In this document: positions 23,996 to 33,456 of the stretch, piece after piece
Layout of the letters: every line of letters starts with the position of its first letter
Position numbering within the stretch: the stretch's first letter is position 1
Source of the DNA: Ruminococcaceae bacterium YRB3002
Lineage (GTDB): Bacteria; Bacillota; Clostridia; Saccharofermentanales; Saccharofermentanaceae
Direction of reading: 5' to 3'
Assembly (NCBI GenBank): GCA_900099715.1
Contig: FMTG01000002.1
Coordinates: 342,260-406,259 of the forward strand
Length of the DNA stretch: 64,000 nucleotides
Position numbers and translations under genes: made by a program
Notes under the pieces: model-generated
Databases searched by the model: none
Told to the model about the DNA's origin: nothing
Seen by the model: only the letters and a program-made list of their open reading frames with translations

Positions 23996-25174
23996 TCAGA
24001 TACGTGCTACGCCGGAATCTCTTGCGGCCTGTGCAACAGCAGCTGCAACAGCCTTGCCGACTCTCGGATCGAAAGCATCGGGAAGGATATATTCAGGATT
24101 GAGTTCCTCATCGGAAACGATACTTGCTATAGCATTAGCTGCAGCGATCTTCATCTCATCATTGATATCGGAAGCCCTTACATCGAGAGCACCTCTGAAG
24201 ATACCGGGGAATGCGAGAACGTTGTTAACCTGGTTCGGGTAATCGGATCTTCCTGTAGCCATAACTGCAACGCCAGCCTTCTTAGCCTCATCAGGAAGGA
24301 TCTCAGGGACAGGATTGGCACATGCAAATACGATAGGGTCCTTAGCCATTGTAGCGACCATATCAGCTGTGAGAACTCCGGGAGCGGAAACGCCGATAAA
24401 TACGTCAGCTCCAACGATAACATCCTTAAGGCTTCCTGCCTTCTTCTCGGGGTTAGTGATCTTTGCCATTTCCTCTTTGGCGGGATTAAGTCCGTCTCTC
24501 CCGTCATAGATCGCACCCTTACGGTCGCAGAGGATAACATTCCGAAGTCCCCTTGAGATAAGGAGCTTAGTAATAGCTGTAGCTGCAGCACCTGCGCCGT
24601 TAACTACAACGTGGATATCCTCCATCTTCTTGCCGACTATCTTAAGAGCATTTGTAAGACCTGCAAGAGTGATAACTGCGGTACCGTGCTGGTCATCGTG
24701 GAAGATCGGGATATCAACATCAGGTCTCTCCTTGAGTTTCCTCTCGATCTCAAAACATCTGGGTGCTGAGATATCCTCAAGATTTACACCGCCGAAAGAA
24801 CCTGCAAGAAGAGCAACTGTCTCAACGATCGTATCAACATCCTTTGATCTGATGCAGAGCGGGAAAGCGTCAACATCAGCGAAAGCCTTAAAAAGTGCGC
24901 ACTTTCCTTCCATAACGGGCATGCCTGCCTCAGGCCCGATATCTCCCAGACCAAGAACAGCTGTACCGTCTGTAATAACAGCTACGAGATTGTGACGTCT
25001 TGTGTACTTATAAGAAAGATCTACATCCTTCTGGATCTCAAGGCAGGGTTCTGCAACACCGGGAGTATATGCGATCGAGAGCTCCTCTTTCGTTCCAACG
25101 GGAGCCTTGGCGATAACCTCGATCTTGCCCTTCCATTCCGTGTGCTTCTGAATTGCCTTAGATACTTCTGCCAT
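23996..25174 (-). CDS. NAD(P)-dependent malic enzyme
   Basis: Oxidatively decarboxylates malate to pyruvate. It has 392 residues from ATG 25174, which follows GGAGG by 8 nt; a TTG five codons earlier is part of that ribosome site. Visible are IAYTPGVAEPC, the metal site DDQHGTA (FHDDQHGTAVI), and the Rossmann stretch VVNGAGAAATAI. It is of the short bacterial class without a phosphotransacetylase extension. It is monocistronic with its own terminator. An 8-bp-arm palindrome in the upstream gap may be its operator. Confidence 0.95.
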   Translation of the reverse strand: MAEVSKAIQKHTEWKGKIEVIAKAPVGTKEELSIAYTPGVAEPCLEIQKDVDLSYKYTRRHNLVAVITDGTAVLGLGDIGPEAGMPVMEGKCALFKAFADVDAFPLCIRSKDVDTIVETVALLAGSFGGVNLEDISAPRCFEIERKLKERPDVDIPIFHDDQHGTAVITLAGLTNALKIVGKKMEDIHVVVNGAGAAATAITKLLISRGLRNVILCDRKGAIYDGRDGLNPAKEEMAKITNPEKKAGSLKDVIVGADVFIGVSAPGVLTADMVATMAKDPIVFACANPVPEILPDEAKKAGVAVMATGRSDYPNQVNNVLAFPGIFRGALDVRASDINDEMKIAAANAIASIVSDEELNPEYILPDAFDPRVGKAVAAAVAQAARDSGVARI

Positions 25175-25216
25175 GGTAAAAACCTCCAATTACGTTTTTG
25201 ACCTGTATATTTTATT

Positions 25217-25233
25217 ATTTTCGATTCGAAAAT
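25217..25233. promoter_or_regulatory. Palindromic operator candidate upstream of malic enzyme
   Basis: ATTTTCGA-T-TCGAAAAT, perfect 8-bp arms around one base, about 45 nt before the malic enzyme start. It is in a strongly AT-rich gap where the promoter must lie. Confidence 0.5.
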
Positions 25234-25247
25234 GCCAATAAAAATAG

Positions 25248-25994
25248 TTAAATTTTCTTGGTGATTGCGTACTGAAAAGCACAAAATCTGGCAAATACAA
25301 GGTAGAACAATACGCTGAGACCGCAGTTCAGGACCATGGATGTCGTTGGTGAAGCCAGTTCTATCAGGCCTATTATCAGGCTGATTATAAGATATATGAT
25401 AATGATACCGGAAAGATCCCTCATCATAAGAAGATAGTGTCCCCTGGTGCGCCTGACGGTAGAACCGATGGAACTGAAGAATCCTTTATCACCCGACATA
25501 TAACATGCCGGTATTGTACATATAAACGGTATTGCAAGTATGAACAGAAGCAAAAGATACACGACAATAAACATTGCCGGAACAGATAATACAAGAAATA
25601 CAAGGCTCAGGACAAGGTATCTTCCTATGAACCTGCCCATGGGTATATTAGGATTCATATCGCTGAGATTCCTAAGATGCCTTGTATAGAGACCGCAGTA
25701 AAGAAGTGCAAGTATCACACAAATATAGATGGACAGACATGACAGGCCGAGAAATATATAATTCTGCGTGGTTATCGGGATGACAAGCATATCATCTGTC
25801 ACCTCTTCTGTCATCAGTACAGCGTTGAACCAGTCATAAAGCGGCTGGAAATCAGAATACTCAGATGGCAGAAAATGAGGCCCGATTCTGACAGCCAGCA
25901 TGAGGATAAATATGACTTTAGAAGCTATTCCCTTCCCGAGGTCATCAATCTTGAAATAATGCGCGGTCCTGAACCTCAGTCTGTTAATAATCAA
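25248..25994 (-). CDS. Multi-pass membrane protein of unknown function
   Basis: A 248-residue protein with about five or six membrane segments (near 20-36, 78-100, 125-150, 140-160, 190-215, 220-240) and no catalytic signature I recognise. The TTG at 25994 follows AAGGGG with suitable spacing, and no ATG is available early in the frame. The pattern (GRFIGRYLVLSL, then TVRRTRGHYLLMM) is loosely like DUF975-type integral membrane proteins. It is divergent from glutamine synthetase. Confidence 0.75.
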   Translation of the reverse strand: MIINRLRFRTAHYFKIDDLGKGIASKVIFILMLAVRIGPHFLPSEYSDFQPLYDWFNAVLMTEEVTDDMLVIPITTQNYIFLGLSCLSIYICVILALLYCGLYTRHLRNLSDMNPNIPMGRFIGRYLVLSLVFLVLSVPAMFIVVYLLLLFILAIPFICTIPACYMSGDKGFFSSIGSTVRRTRGHYLLMMRDLSGIIIIYLIISLIIGLIELASPTTSMVLNCGLSVLFYLVFARFCAFQYAITKKI

Positions 25995-26117
25995 AAAAAG
26001 AACCCCTTATCTGCTTATAATTGTTTATATTATAGAAATTACCGTACAAAACATTCATAATACGTGAATTATGTTAATATATCTGCGTAAAATTATCAAT
26101 GAACGGAAGGCATTTTT

Positions 26118-28028
26118 ATGAGCAGCTTTACTGTTAACCCTGACCTGATCTATTTTATTCCCCCTGAGAAACACAGCGTAGAGGATATCACAAGGATACT
26201 TGACGAACACAAAGAGATAAGGTTTGTGTCTCTTGTAGCTGTTGACCTGGCGGGCAATGATACAGACGAGAAGATCCCGATAGCTGATTTTCACGATCAT
26301 CTGACAAACTATCTTAACGGACAGGCTGTTCAGACTGACGGTTCATCTGTTGTGCTTCCCGGCATCGCAACTCTTAACGACGGCAAGGTCGATCTTATCC
26401 CCGACCCTAATGTCGTATGGTACATCGACTATAACTATTCCCATACAGACACCGCTACCGGTCTTCCTGTAGGAACTCTGAGGATCCCTTCCTTCCTTGA
26501 GCATAACGGAAAATCAGTCTGTTCAAGATCTGTTCTTAAGAAGAGTGCCGAGTTCTTCGAAGATAAGATCATGGACATACTCAATAAACATCCCGAGATC
26601 TGTTCTGAATTCGGATTCGACATCTCCGAACTCGACAGGATCAATCTCATTATGGCGACAGAACTTGAATTCTGGGTCAATTCCCCTGATGAGAAGATCA
26701 GCACGGAGCAGCTTACGATCTCGCAGGAGCTTCAGGAACAGTATTGGAAAAGGACGAAGGGCGTCGTCAGGACTGCTCTTGAGCAGGTAATCCTGCTTCT
26801 CGGCCTTTACGGGTTCAATCCTGAGATGGGACATAAGGAAGTTGGCGGCGTTAAGGCAGCTATATCTTCAACAGGTGACTACCATTTTATAATGGAGCAG
26901 CTTGAAGTTGACTGGAAGTACTCAGATGCACTTCAGGGAGCTGATTATGAACTGTGTGCCAGGATATTCATAAAGGAGCTGTTCAGACTTCACGGTCTTG
27001 ATGTCAGCTTTGATGCCAAGCCTCTGAACGGTGTTGCCGGTTCAGGCGAGCATACTCATGTAAATGCTGTAGCTTTCCTTAAGAACGGCAAGAAGATCAA
27101 CCTTTTCGCGCCGTCGGACATGAAGTCGGATTATCTGAGCAGGATAGGATGGGGTTCGCTCTTCGGCATTATGAAGCATTATGATCTCATTAATCCTTTC
27201 GTATCATCCTCAACTGACGCATTCAACAGGCTCCAGCCGGGATTTGAGGCACCTACTCACTGCGTAGCGTCTTTGGGTATGAATGTATTGACGCCTTCCC
27301 GTAACAGGTCTGTTCTTCTCGGTGTCGTCAGATCTGAGGAGAATAAGGCCGTTACAAGATTTGAGCTCAGATCCCCCAACCCCCATACCAATACATATCT
27401 CTGCCTTGCATCCATCTACCAGTGCATGCTGGACGGTATAACATATGTTGTTGATTCCGGCAGAGATACTAACTCCCTTGAGACGGAGTTTACCAAGCCT
27501 TACGGAGAAGAAGGAACATATCTCGATACCGACCGGCTTTACAGATGCGAGGAGGATATCTTCGAGTCTATGACCGGTGAAGAGCGCGACAGGCTCTTTG
27601 GCAAACCTTCGGCTACAGTTTATGATTCAATGAATATCCTTGCAGAGCACAAGAATGTTACCAGCATACTCTGTGCCGGAGATGTATTTGACCGGACGAT
27701 ACTTGACTCATATGCAAGAGCTATGCTCGAGCGCTGGGAGATGGAGCTCCGTGAGAGGATCATTCCAGAGAACCGTTCAGTAATAAGAAGCATTGTTAAG
27801 AAGCACTCCGATGACAGCGAATATGATAACCGCAAATGGTCAGAGATCGTTATGCTCAGAGATTGTATCGCCAAGGATTCTGATGCTTCCACTTCCCTTT
27901 TCTCTAAGATAAAGGCGGCTATTGCCGGCAAGGATCTTAAGAAAGTCTCTGCTCTTCAGATAGAAATGAATACAAAAATGAATAATCTCCGTACAATGTA
28001 CAGAGATTATTGCGATAATCAGATCTGA
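26118..28028 (+). CDS. Glutamine synthetase, long clostridial form
   Basis: ATP-dependent assimilation of ammonium into glutamine. At 636 residues it is much longer than GSI (about 440-470). QTDGSSVVLPG marks the N-terminal beta-grasp part. The catalytic barrel shows GSGEHTHVNAVAF (ammonium/metal site), the Arg-rich nucleotide region SRNRSVLLGVV and RFELRSPNPHTNTY. After about residue 480 there is a helical C-terminal extension with no GSI counterpart. It is not the canonical GSIII (GlnN) sequence. ATG 26118 follows GGAAGG. It is probably the nitrogen partner of the citrate/aconitase branch. Confidence 0.9.
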   Translation: MSSFTVNPDLIYFIPPEKHSVEDITRILDEHKEIRFVSLVAVDLAGNDTDEKIPIADFHDHLTNYLNGQAVQTDGSSVVLPGIATLNDGKVDLIPDPNVVWYIDYNYSHTDTATGLPVGTLRIPSFLEHNGKSVCSRSVLKKSAEFFEDKIMDILNKHPEICSEFGFDISELDRINLIMATELEFWVNSPDEKISTEQLTISQELQEQYWKRTKGVVRTALEQVILLLGLYGFNPEMGHKEVGGVKAAISSTGDYHFIMEQLEVDWKYSDALQGADYELCARIFIKELFRLHGLDVSFDAKPLNGVAGSGEHTHVNAVAFLKNGKKINLFAPSDMKSDYLSRIGWGSLFGIMKHYDLINPFVSSSTDAFNRLQPGFEAPTHCVASLGMNVLTPSRNRSVLLGVVRSEENKAVTRFELRSPNPHTNTYLCLASIYQCMLDGITYVVDSGRDTNSLETEFTKPYGEEGTYLDTDRLYRCEEDIFESMTGEERDRLFGKPSATVYDSMNILAEHKNVTSILCAGDVFDRTILDSYARAMLERWEMELRERIIPENRSVIRSIVKKHSDDSEYDNRKWSEIVMLRDCIAKDSDASTSLFSKIKAAIAGKDLKKVSALQIEMNTKMNNLRTMYRDYCDNQI

Positions 28029-28038
28029 TCAACTGTTA

Positions 28039-29217
28039 TTATCTGAGAAAATGCATTACCTGAGCATTCGCCTTGTCTGCGAGTGCTCTTGCTTCATTGT
28101 CGCGTATCTTGCGGATGATCACAGCCTTATCGTATGATTCCGTCTCGAATCCTTCGAAAGCAGATGCGTCCATATCTCCCCAGAAGATGAAGTCACATTT
28201 TACTTCATCGTACGGTATAACAATGCTCTCAGGAGCGATGTCCCAGGGATGAACGAACTCGCTGTTGCCGCAGGCTGCCAGCTCGATAATGTCTCCGCAC
28301 ACAGCAGAAGCCGTAGCACTGCTGCCGGCACCCTGTCCGTAGAAGAGAGTCTCTCCTACAAAATCGCCCTCAACTGATACGCAGTTGTAAACATCATCAA
28401 CATTTCCGATTATCTTTGTTCTGGGAACGAAATGAGGCATGACATAAGCGGTGCACTTATCTCCCAGCTTCTTGAAGAATGCGATCAGTTTGATCTGACA
28501 TCCAACGGAATCGGCAAAATTGATATCATCGAGAGTTACATCTGACACACCTCTGGTCATGATCTCCTCGGGAGATACATAGACCCCGTTCATAGCGATC
28601 GTGGACAGTATTGACAGCTTGCGCTGAGCATCAATTCCTTCCACATCAGCCGTGGGATCAGCTTCGGCAAATCCATTGACCTGGGCACGTGATAGCGCTT
28701 CGTCATAAGACAGTCCTTTATTCTTCATCGAAGACAGGATATAGTTGGTCGTACCGTTGACGATACCGCATATCTTAAGGATATTATTGGCAGCAAGACA
28801 CCTGTAAAGAGGTCTTATAATCGGAATACCGCCTCCAACTGAAGCCTCAAAGAGATATGAGCAGTTATTTTCACGTGCGAGCTTAAGAAGTTCAGGTCCT
28901 TTGGTGCTGACAAGTTCCTTATTGCTGGTAACGACTGATTTGCCTGAAGACAATGCCTTTTTGGTAAACTCATAGGCAATACGGGCACCGCCGATAGTCT
29001 CAACACAGCACTTCACGTTTGGATCATTAATGATCGTATCAATATCGTGGATTACCAGATCAGCAAAAGGACTGTCAGGAAAATCCCTGATATCAAGGAT
29101 ATACTTGAGGTTGATCTCATCACCGCATTTATTCTTAATGCTCTCCCTGTTGGCAGCGAGCACCTCTGCGGTACCGCAGCCAACAACGCCAAAACCAAGT
29201 ATTGCAATATTATACAT
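28039..29217 (-). CDS. hom: Homoserine dehydrogenase
   Basis: Reduces aspartate semialdehyde to homoserine for threonine and methionine. It has 392 residues: N-terminal Rossmann loop GFGVVGCGTAEVL (8-20), the NGTTNYILSSM substrate-domain signature, and EADPTADVEGID with catalytic Lys/Asp surroundings. Usual Gram-positive enzymes carry a C-terminal ACT domain (about 430 residues); here the chain stops after the substrate domain plus a short tail. A separate ACT protein is encoded 23 nt upstream, probably supplying regulation. Confidence 0.94.
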   Translation of the reverse strand: MYNIAILGFGVVGCGTAEVLAANRESIKNKCGDEINLKYILDIRDFPDSPFADLVIHDIDTIINDPNVKCCVETIGGARIAYEFTKKALSSGKSVVTSNKELVSTKGPELLKLARENNCSYLFEASVGGGIPIIRPLYRCLAANNILKICGIVNGTTNYILSSMKNKGLSYDEALSRAQVNGFAEADPTADVEGIDAQRKLSILSTIAMNGVYVSPEEIMTRGVSDVTLDDINFADSVGCQIKLIAFFKKLGDKCTAYVMPHFVPRTKIIGNVDDVYNCVSVEGDFVGETLFYGQGAGSSATASAVCGDIIELAACGNSEFVHPWDIAPESIVIPYDEVKCDFIFWGDMDASAFEGFETESYDKAVIIRKIRDNEARALADKANAQVMHFLR

Positions 29218-29240
29218 AATCTCTCATTACCCTCCGGTTA

Positions 29241-29684
29241 TTATTCTCGGCTCAGGATGCTGCAATGGCGAACACCTGTAATCTTGCCGATGTCAGACAG
29301 GATATCCTCTACTGAACCCATGATGGAACCTGTCTCAAAAGAAATGGATATATCTGCCAGTCCGTTGATCGGAATATTCTGATTTATAGTCAGGATATTT
29401 GCTCTGTATCCGGAAATTATGTTGATTATCTGTGACAGTATTCCCGGAAAGTTCTCAACACTGAACATTATAGTCACCTTCCCGCCATGTTCCTCATGGA
29501 ATGGAAGGATAGTATCCTTGTACTTATAATAAGCGGATCTGGACAGTTCCAGTTCCTTGCATGCATTATTAATAGAAGGTGATTCGCCTGTGTTAAGTCT
29601 TCTCTTGACTTCCATCACCTTAAGAAACACATCAGGAAGAACGCTCTTCTCAACGAGAAAGTATTCTGCTTTGTCTCCGCTCAT
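29241..29684 (-). CDS. ACT domain protein (UPF0735/PheB family)
   Basis: A 147-residue protein. About 1-65 is a small helical region with SINNACKELELSRSAYYKYKD, a helix-turn-helix-like segment typical of the UPF0735/PheB family. About 68-145 is an ACT domain (TIMFSVENFPGILSQI). It is encoded directly before hom, which lacks its own ACT domain, so it is a good candidate for an amino-acid-sensing partner or regulator of homoserine dehydrogenase. Confidence 0.9.
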   Translation of the reverse strand: MSGDKAEYFLVEKSVLPDVFLKVMEVKRRLNTGESPSINNACKELELSRSAYYKYKDTILPFHEEHGGKVTIMFSVENFPGILSQIINIISGYRANILTINQNIPINGLADISISFETGSIMGSVEDILSDIGKITGVRHCSILSRE

Positions 29685-29729
29685 AACTCCTTATACCTGC
29701 CGTTCATCTATGGTTAACACAACTGTTCT

Positions 29730-29771
29730 TGTGTGGCGTACAATTGTACACGTTTAGCAATAATATCACAA
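29730..29771 (-). promoter_or_regulatory. ACT-hom promoter with operator shared with asd
   Basis: TTGTGA (29766-29771), 17 nt, TACAAT (29743-29748). The plus-strand element tgtgtggcgtacaattgt at 29730-29747 matches the asd element at 17 of 18 positions and sits at the same place relative to the -10 box. It also overlaps the 12-bp palindrome gtacaattgtac (29738-29749). Confidence 0.75.
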
Positions 29772-30353
29772 TCATTTTAACCTTGCAACCATTGCATTTA
29801 GGGCTTTTCCGCGGTGGCTGATGCTGTTTTTAACTTCGGGATCCATCTGGGCTGTAGTCATGCCAAATTCGGGAACATAGAATATAGGATCATAGCCGAA
29901 TCCGTTCTCTCCCTGAGGATGATCCTGAAGAACACCGCATACCTCTCCCCTCACCGTGAATTCAGAACCGTCAGGCCTGACAACTGCAATGGCACACACA
30001 AACTTTGCCGTCCACTGATCCTTGGGAACATCTTTGAGCATCTCGTAGATCATGGCAAATTTCTCTTCGTATGTGGAATCCTCGCCACAGAACCTGGCGG
30101 AATACACTCCTGGGGCTCCGTCAAGAGCGTCGATGCAGAGTCCTGAATCATCAGCCATTACATAACAGTCCGTATATCCGTGAACGGTTCTTGCCTTGAT
30201 CAGCGCATTGCCTTCGAAAGTATCAGCATCCTCTATTATCTCGGGATCTATCCCTTCCTCTTTCATCGACACAGCTTCAAATCCCGTTCCTTCAAGGACT
30301 TCATTGATCTCTCTTACCTTATCTTTGTTTCCTGTTGCGATAATTATCTTCAT
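29772..30353 (-). CDS. rdgB: XTP/dITP diphosphatase (non-canonical purine NTP pyrophosphatase)
   Basis: House-cleaning enzyme that hydrolyses ITP, dITP and XTP. It has 193 residues from ATG 30353 after GGAGG. Signatures are IIATGNKDKVREI at the N-terminus, DDSGLCIDALDGAPGVYSAR and GENGFGYDPIFYVPE, then SHRGKAL at the C-terminus. The ATG overlaps the methyltransferase stop by 4 nt. The -35 box of the hom promoter begins immediately after its stop codon. Confidence 0.96.
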   Translation of the reverse strand: MKIIIATGNKDKVREINEVLEGTGFEAVSMKEEGIDPEIIEDADTFEGNALIKARTVHGYTDCYVMADDSGLCIDALDGAPGVYSARFCGEDSTYEEKFAMIYEMLKDVPKDQWTAKFVCAIAVVRPDGSEFTVRGEVCGVLQDHPQGENGFGYDPIFYVPEFGMTTAQMDPEVKNSISHRGKALNAMVARLK

Positions 30354-31768
30354 ACCAGCCTCCAAGCTTTAGGATACATATTCTTTACTGTTCCGTTATC
30401 GATCTTGCCCAGCCCAAGGGGATGTCCGTCAACAGCGATAACCACAACACCTTTACGGCGCAGCTGCGGATATCCGGACATATCGATCGTAATGGTCTCT
30501 CCCTTGAGGTACCTTATGAGCATGTCACTATCACGTTCAAGACTGATCAATGAATCTTCACGGATCATATTACTGTTCAGTGCAAGCGGAAGACTGTTGG
30601 ACATTGTGAAAACTCTCTCGGTCTTTGTAGTCTTAACCTCGCCGAGGAAAAGTCCTGATTTGATCATTTTCAGGCCGTTAAAGAGCCTCAGATCAACCGG
30701 TACAAGATAAAGTCCCGCCCCCTGAACAACAAACCGCTCATCGCAAAGCCTCATCAGTTCATCATAAGCATCAGCTGTCAAAAGCTCGCTCATATAACGC
30801 ATCATTGCAATCTTTATCTTAATGTTGACCGATCCCGATGACGGCACAGGCGTTAAGTCATAAGCTGATCCGCTCTTATCTCCCTTATGTCTCAGATGCA
30901 CACAGAAATGACCGTCTCCTTCAGCAAGATGCGGCCATATCCTCATTGAACCGTCATCGTTATGTGTAACGCCATCAATCTCCCTGTGCGGAACGATCTC
31001 AAAATCAACGTGTTCTTCAAGGAACCCTTTTATCATATCCTCATCTTCAACCCTCGCGAAAGTGCACGTGGAATAGACGATATCACCGCCGCTCTTCAGC
31101 ATCAGAACTGCCTGATCGAGAATCTCCCTCTGCACCTTGCAAATGGAAGCCGGACCGTATTCCTTCCAGCTCGTCACTGCTCTCGGATCCCTTCTGAACA
31201 TGCCCTCACCTGAACAGGGCGCATCGATAAGGATCTTATCAAAGAACACCGGAAGCTTTGAAGCAATATTCTCTGGTGATTCATTAAGGATAATGCAGTT
31301 AGTGATGCCTGTACGTTCAATATTACGGTTAAGAGCCTTGCTCCTTTCCGCATTGATCTCGTTTGCTACAAGAAGACCTTTGCCTTTGAGGTCTTCCCCG
31401 ATCCTGCAGGCTTTGCCCCCGGGGGCTGCACACAGATCGAGGATGATCTCTCCCGGTCTGGCAGCCAGTACTTCGGCGGGAAGCATGGCGGAAGGCTCCT
31501 GCGGATAATATATTCCCGCATGATAATACGGATCCTTTCCTGAAGTCTCATTCTCGGAATAGTAACCGCACGATGTCCAGGGAACCCTGTTATGCGAACC
31601 TGTAAGGATCTCGGCTGTATGCTCATATTCATCAGGTGTAAGCTTTGCCGTGGAAAGCCTTATACCTTTAAGAGGCGATCTGTCGTAACTGGCAACAAAT
31701 GCTTCAAAAGAAGCATCATCACCAAGTTCATCTCTCATCCTTGCAAGGAATTCTTCAGGAAGATTCAT
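30350..31768 (-). CDS. RsmB/RsmF-type rRNA (cytosine-C5) methyltransferase
   Basis: SAM-dependent m5C methylation of ribosomal RNA. It has 472 residues. Motif I is LDLCAAPGGKA (about 110-120), motif IV is DAPCSGEGMFRRDP with the release Cys, and motif VI is YSTCTFARVEDE with the catalytic Cys. The C-terminal third resembles the extra RNA-binding region of RsmF-like proteins (pre-PUA/PUA). ATGA overlaps link it to the M3 peptidase upstream and rdgB downstream. Confidence 0.93.
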   Translation of the reverse strand: MNLPEEFLARMRDELGDDASFEAFVASYDRSPLKGIRLSTAKLTPDEYEHTAEILTGSHNRVPWTSCGYYSENETSGKDPYYHAGIYYPQEPSAMLPAEVLAARPGEIILDLCAAPGGKACRIGEDLKGKGLLVANEINAERSKALNRNIERTGITNCIILNESPENIASKLPVFFDKILIDAPCSGEGMFRRDPRAVTSWKEYGPASICKVQREILDQAVLMLKSGGDIVYSTCTFARVEDEDMIKGFLEEHVDFEIVPHREIDGVTHNDDGSMRIWPHLAEGDGHFCVHLRHKGDKSGSAYDLTPVPSSGSVNIKIKIAMMRYMSELLTADAYDELMRLCDERFVVQGAGLYLVPVDLRLFNGLKMIKSGLFLGEVKTTKTERVFTMSNSLPLALNSNMIREDSLISLERDSDMLIRYLKGETITIDMSGYPQLRRKGVVVIAVDGHPLGLGKIDNGTVKNMYPKAWRLV

Positions 31769-33447
31769 AGGTCGAGATAATCACAGCATGCATATGCCAC
31801 TTTCTTGATAACGTCAGTATCGAAAGGAGATGCCAGACCTGCTTTCGAGATGAGGTTAAGGAATGTGTCATTGCCGCCTGCCTCACAGAGCGTATTGTAT
31901 TTGATCAGTGCCGTCTTCATGTCTTCTCTCGACTCCATCCAGAGCTGGAGTGCGCATACCTGTGACAGGCAGTAATCAATATAGTAGAAAGGCGATGTGA
32001 AGATATGATCCTTCTTCATCCATGCACCGCCCATTGCGTGGAACGGCTGATCATCATACTTAATGAACGGCTGGTAGCGTTCCTCAAGTTCTTTCCATAC
32101 CCTGTGCCTGTCTGACGGTGTCATATCAGGATTATCGTAGATGACATGCTGGAACTCATCGACCATACAGCCGTACGGAAGGAACAGCAGACCGTCAGTC
32201 ATGTGATGCTGACAGTACTGTTCTGCAAGATCCCCATAGAACAGGTTCATATAGGGATACGACATATACTCCATTGCGGTGGAATGGATCTCACAAGTCT
32301 CAAGCGTCGGAGAAAGACACTCAACAAAAGGAGACGACTCGGAGCTCTTAATGGCAGCATATGCATGACCGCCCTCGTGAACGACTGTTGCAACATCGTC
32401 GGCAGTACCATTGCCGTTCATGAAGATGAATGGTATCGCATAGTCTTCAAGATACATACAGTATCCGCCTGTGGACTTGTTATGACGTGATATCAGATCT
32501 GTAAAACCGTGATCTGACAGGACGTCAAAGAAGCTCGGAGAAGCATCGAACATCTTACTGAAGAAAAGACCTGCGACCTTCCTGTACTGCTTGAGAGAAA
32601 CAGTCGGAACAGGGTTGCCCTCCCTGGACATGATGTTCAGGTCGTAAAACATCAGTTCATCAAGACCCAGTCTCTCCTTCTGAAGCTGACGGATCTGCAC
32701 AGTGATAGGAACGATATACTTAAGAATGGCTTCCCTGAACCTTGCAACGTCATCACGATCATAGTCATATCGCTCCATTCTCTTGTAACCGAGCGTGGTG
32801 AAAGAATCATAACCCAGTTTCTTTGCTGCTTTAGTCCTGATCTTGACCAGATCATCGTATATCTGGTCATATTTGGGCTTGCGCATCATGTAATAATCGT
32901 CGATGGCCTTTGCTGCGGCACGGCGTTCCGTCCTGTTTGATGATTCCAAATGAGGTGCGAGCATGCTAAGGTTAAGCGGCTTCCCGGAGAATATGATCTC
33001 TGCTTCCGACTGGAGCTGACCATATTCATTCTCTAGAGCAGACTCCGCTGCAAGATCCTCTATTATCTCTTTGGAGATAGTCTCTTTCTGATTCTGTGCC
33101 TTCAGGAATATCATATTTCCGTACTTCTCACGGATGCTGTCAGCACAAGGACAGTTAAGCAGTATGGACAGGACACCTGAACTCATCTCGGATACTGCTG
33201 GTATCGCTTCATCGTAGAATTCAAGCTCGGATGTATAAAACTCATTGGACGTGTCGAGATCGTGGAGTATGTTGCACAGCGCATATGATGTATCAAATCC
33301 GCTCATTAGCTTCTCGTACTCAAAGATCGCGGCCTCGGCTGCTTCCATCTCAGTTGCAGTCATGAGCCTGAACCTGATATTCTGGATCTTCTCCTTCAGC
33401 TCGTCGAGGGACGGTCTCTCATACTTTATGTTCTGGAACTTTATCAT
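31765..33447 (-). CDS. M3 family oligoendopeptidase
   Basis: A cytoplasmic zinc peptidase of the PepF/thimet class, 560 residues. The zinc site HEGGH is at 357-361, and the third ligand Glu lies in ETCEIHSTAMEYMSYP. The central FMNGNGTADDVATVVHEGGHA context is typical of the short M3 group found in Clostridia. It lies 9 nt after argS and overlaps the methyltransferase gene by 4 nt, so argS-peptidase-methyltransferase-rdgB form one operon. It probably trims peptides. Confidence 0.95.
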   Translation of the reverse strand: MIKFQNIKYERPSLDELKEKIQNIRFRLMTATEMEAAEAAIFEYEKLMSGFDTSYALCNILHDLDTSNEFYTSELEFYDEAIPAVSEMSSGVLSILLNCPCADSIREKYGNMIFLKAQNQKETISKEIIEDLAAESALENEYGQLQSEAEIIFSGKPLNLSMLAPHLESSNRTERRAAAKAIDDYYMMRKPKYDQIYDDLVKIRTKAAKKLGYDSFTTLGYKRMERYDYDRDDVARFREAILKYIVPITVQIRQLQKERLGLDELMFYDLNIMSREGNPVPTVSLKQYRKVAGLFFSKMFDASPSFFDVLSDHGFTDLISRHNKSTGGYCMYLEDYAIPFIFMNGNGTADDVATVVHEGGHAYAAIKSSESSPFVECLSPTLETCEIHSTAMEYMSYPYMNLFYGDLAEQYCQHHMTDGLLFLPYGCMVDEFQHVIYDNPDMTPSDRHRVWKELEERYQPFIKYDDQPFHAMGGAWMKKDHIFTSPFYYIDYCLSQVCALQLWMESREDMKTALIKYNTLCEAGGNDTFLNLISKAGLASPFDTDVIKKVAYACCDYLDL

Positions 33448-33456
33448 TCTCTTAAC

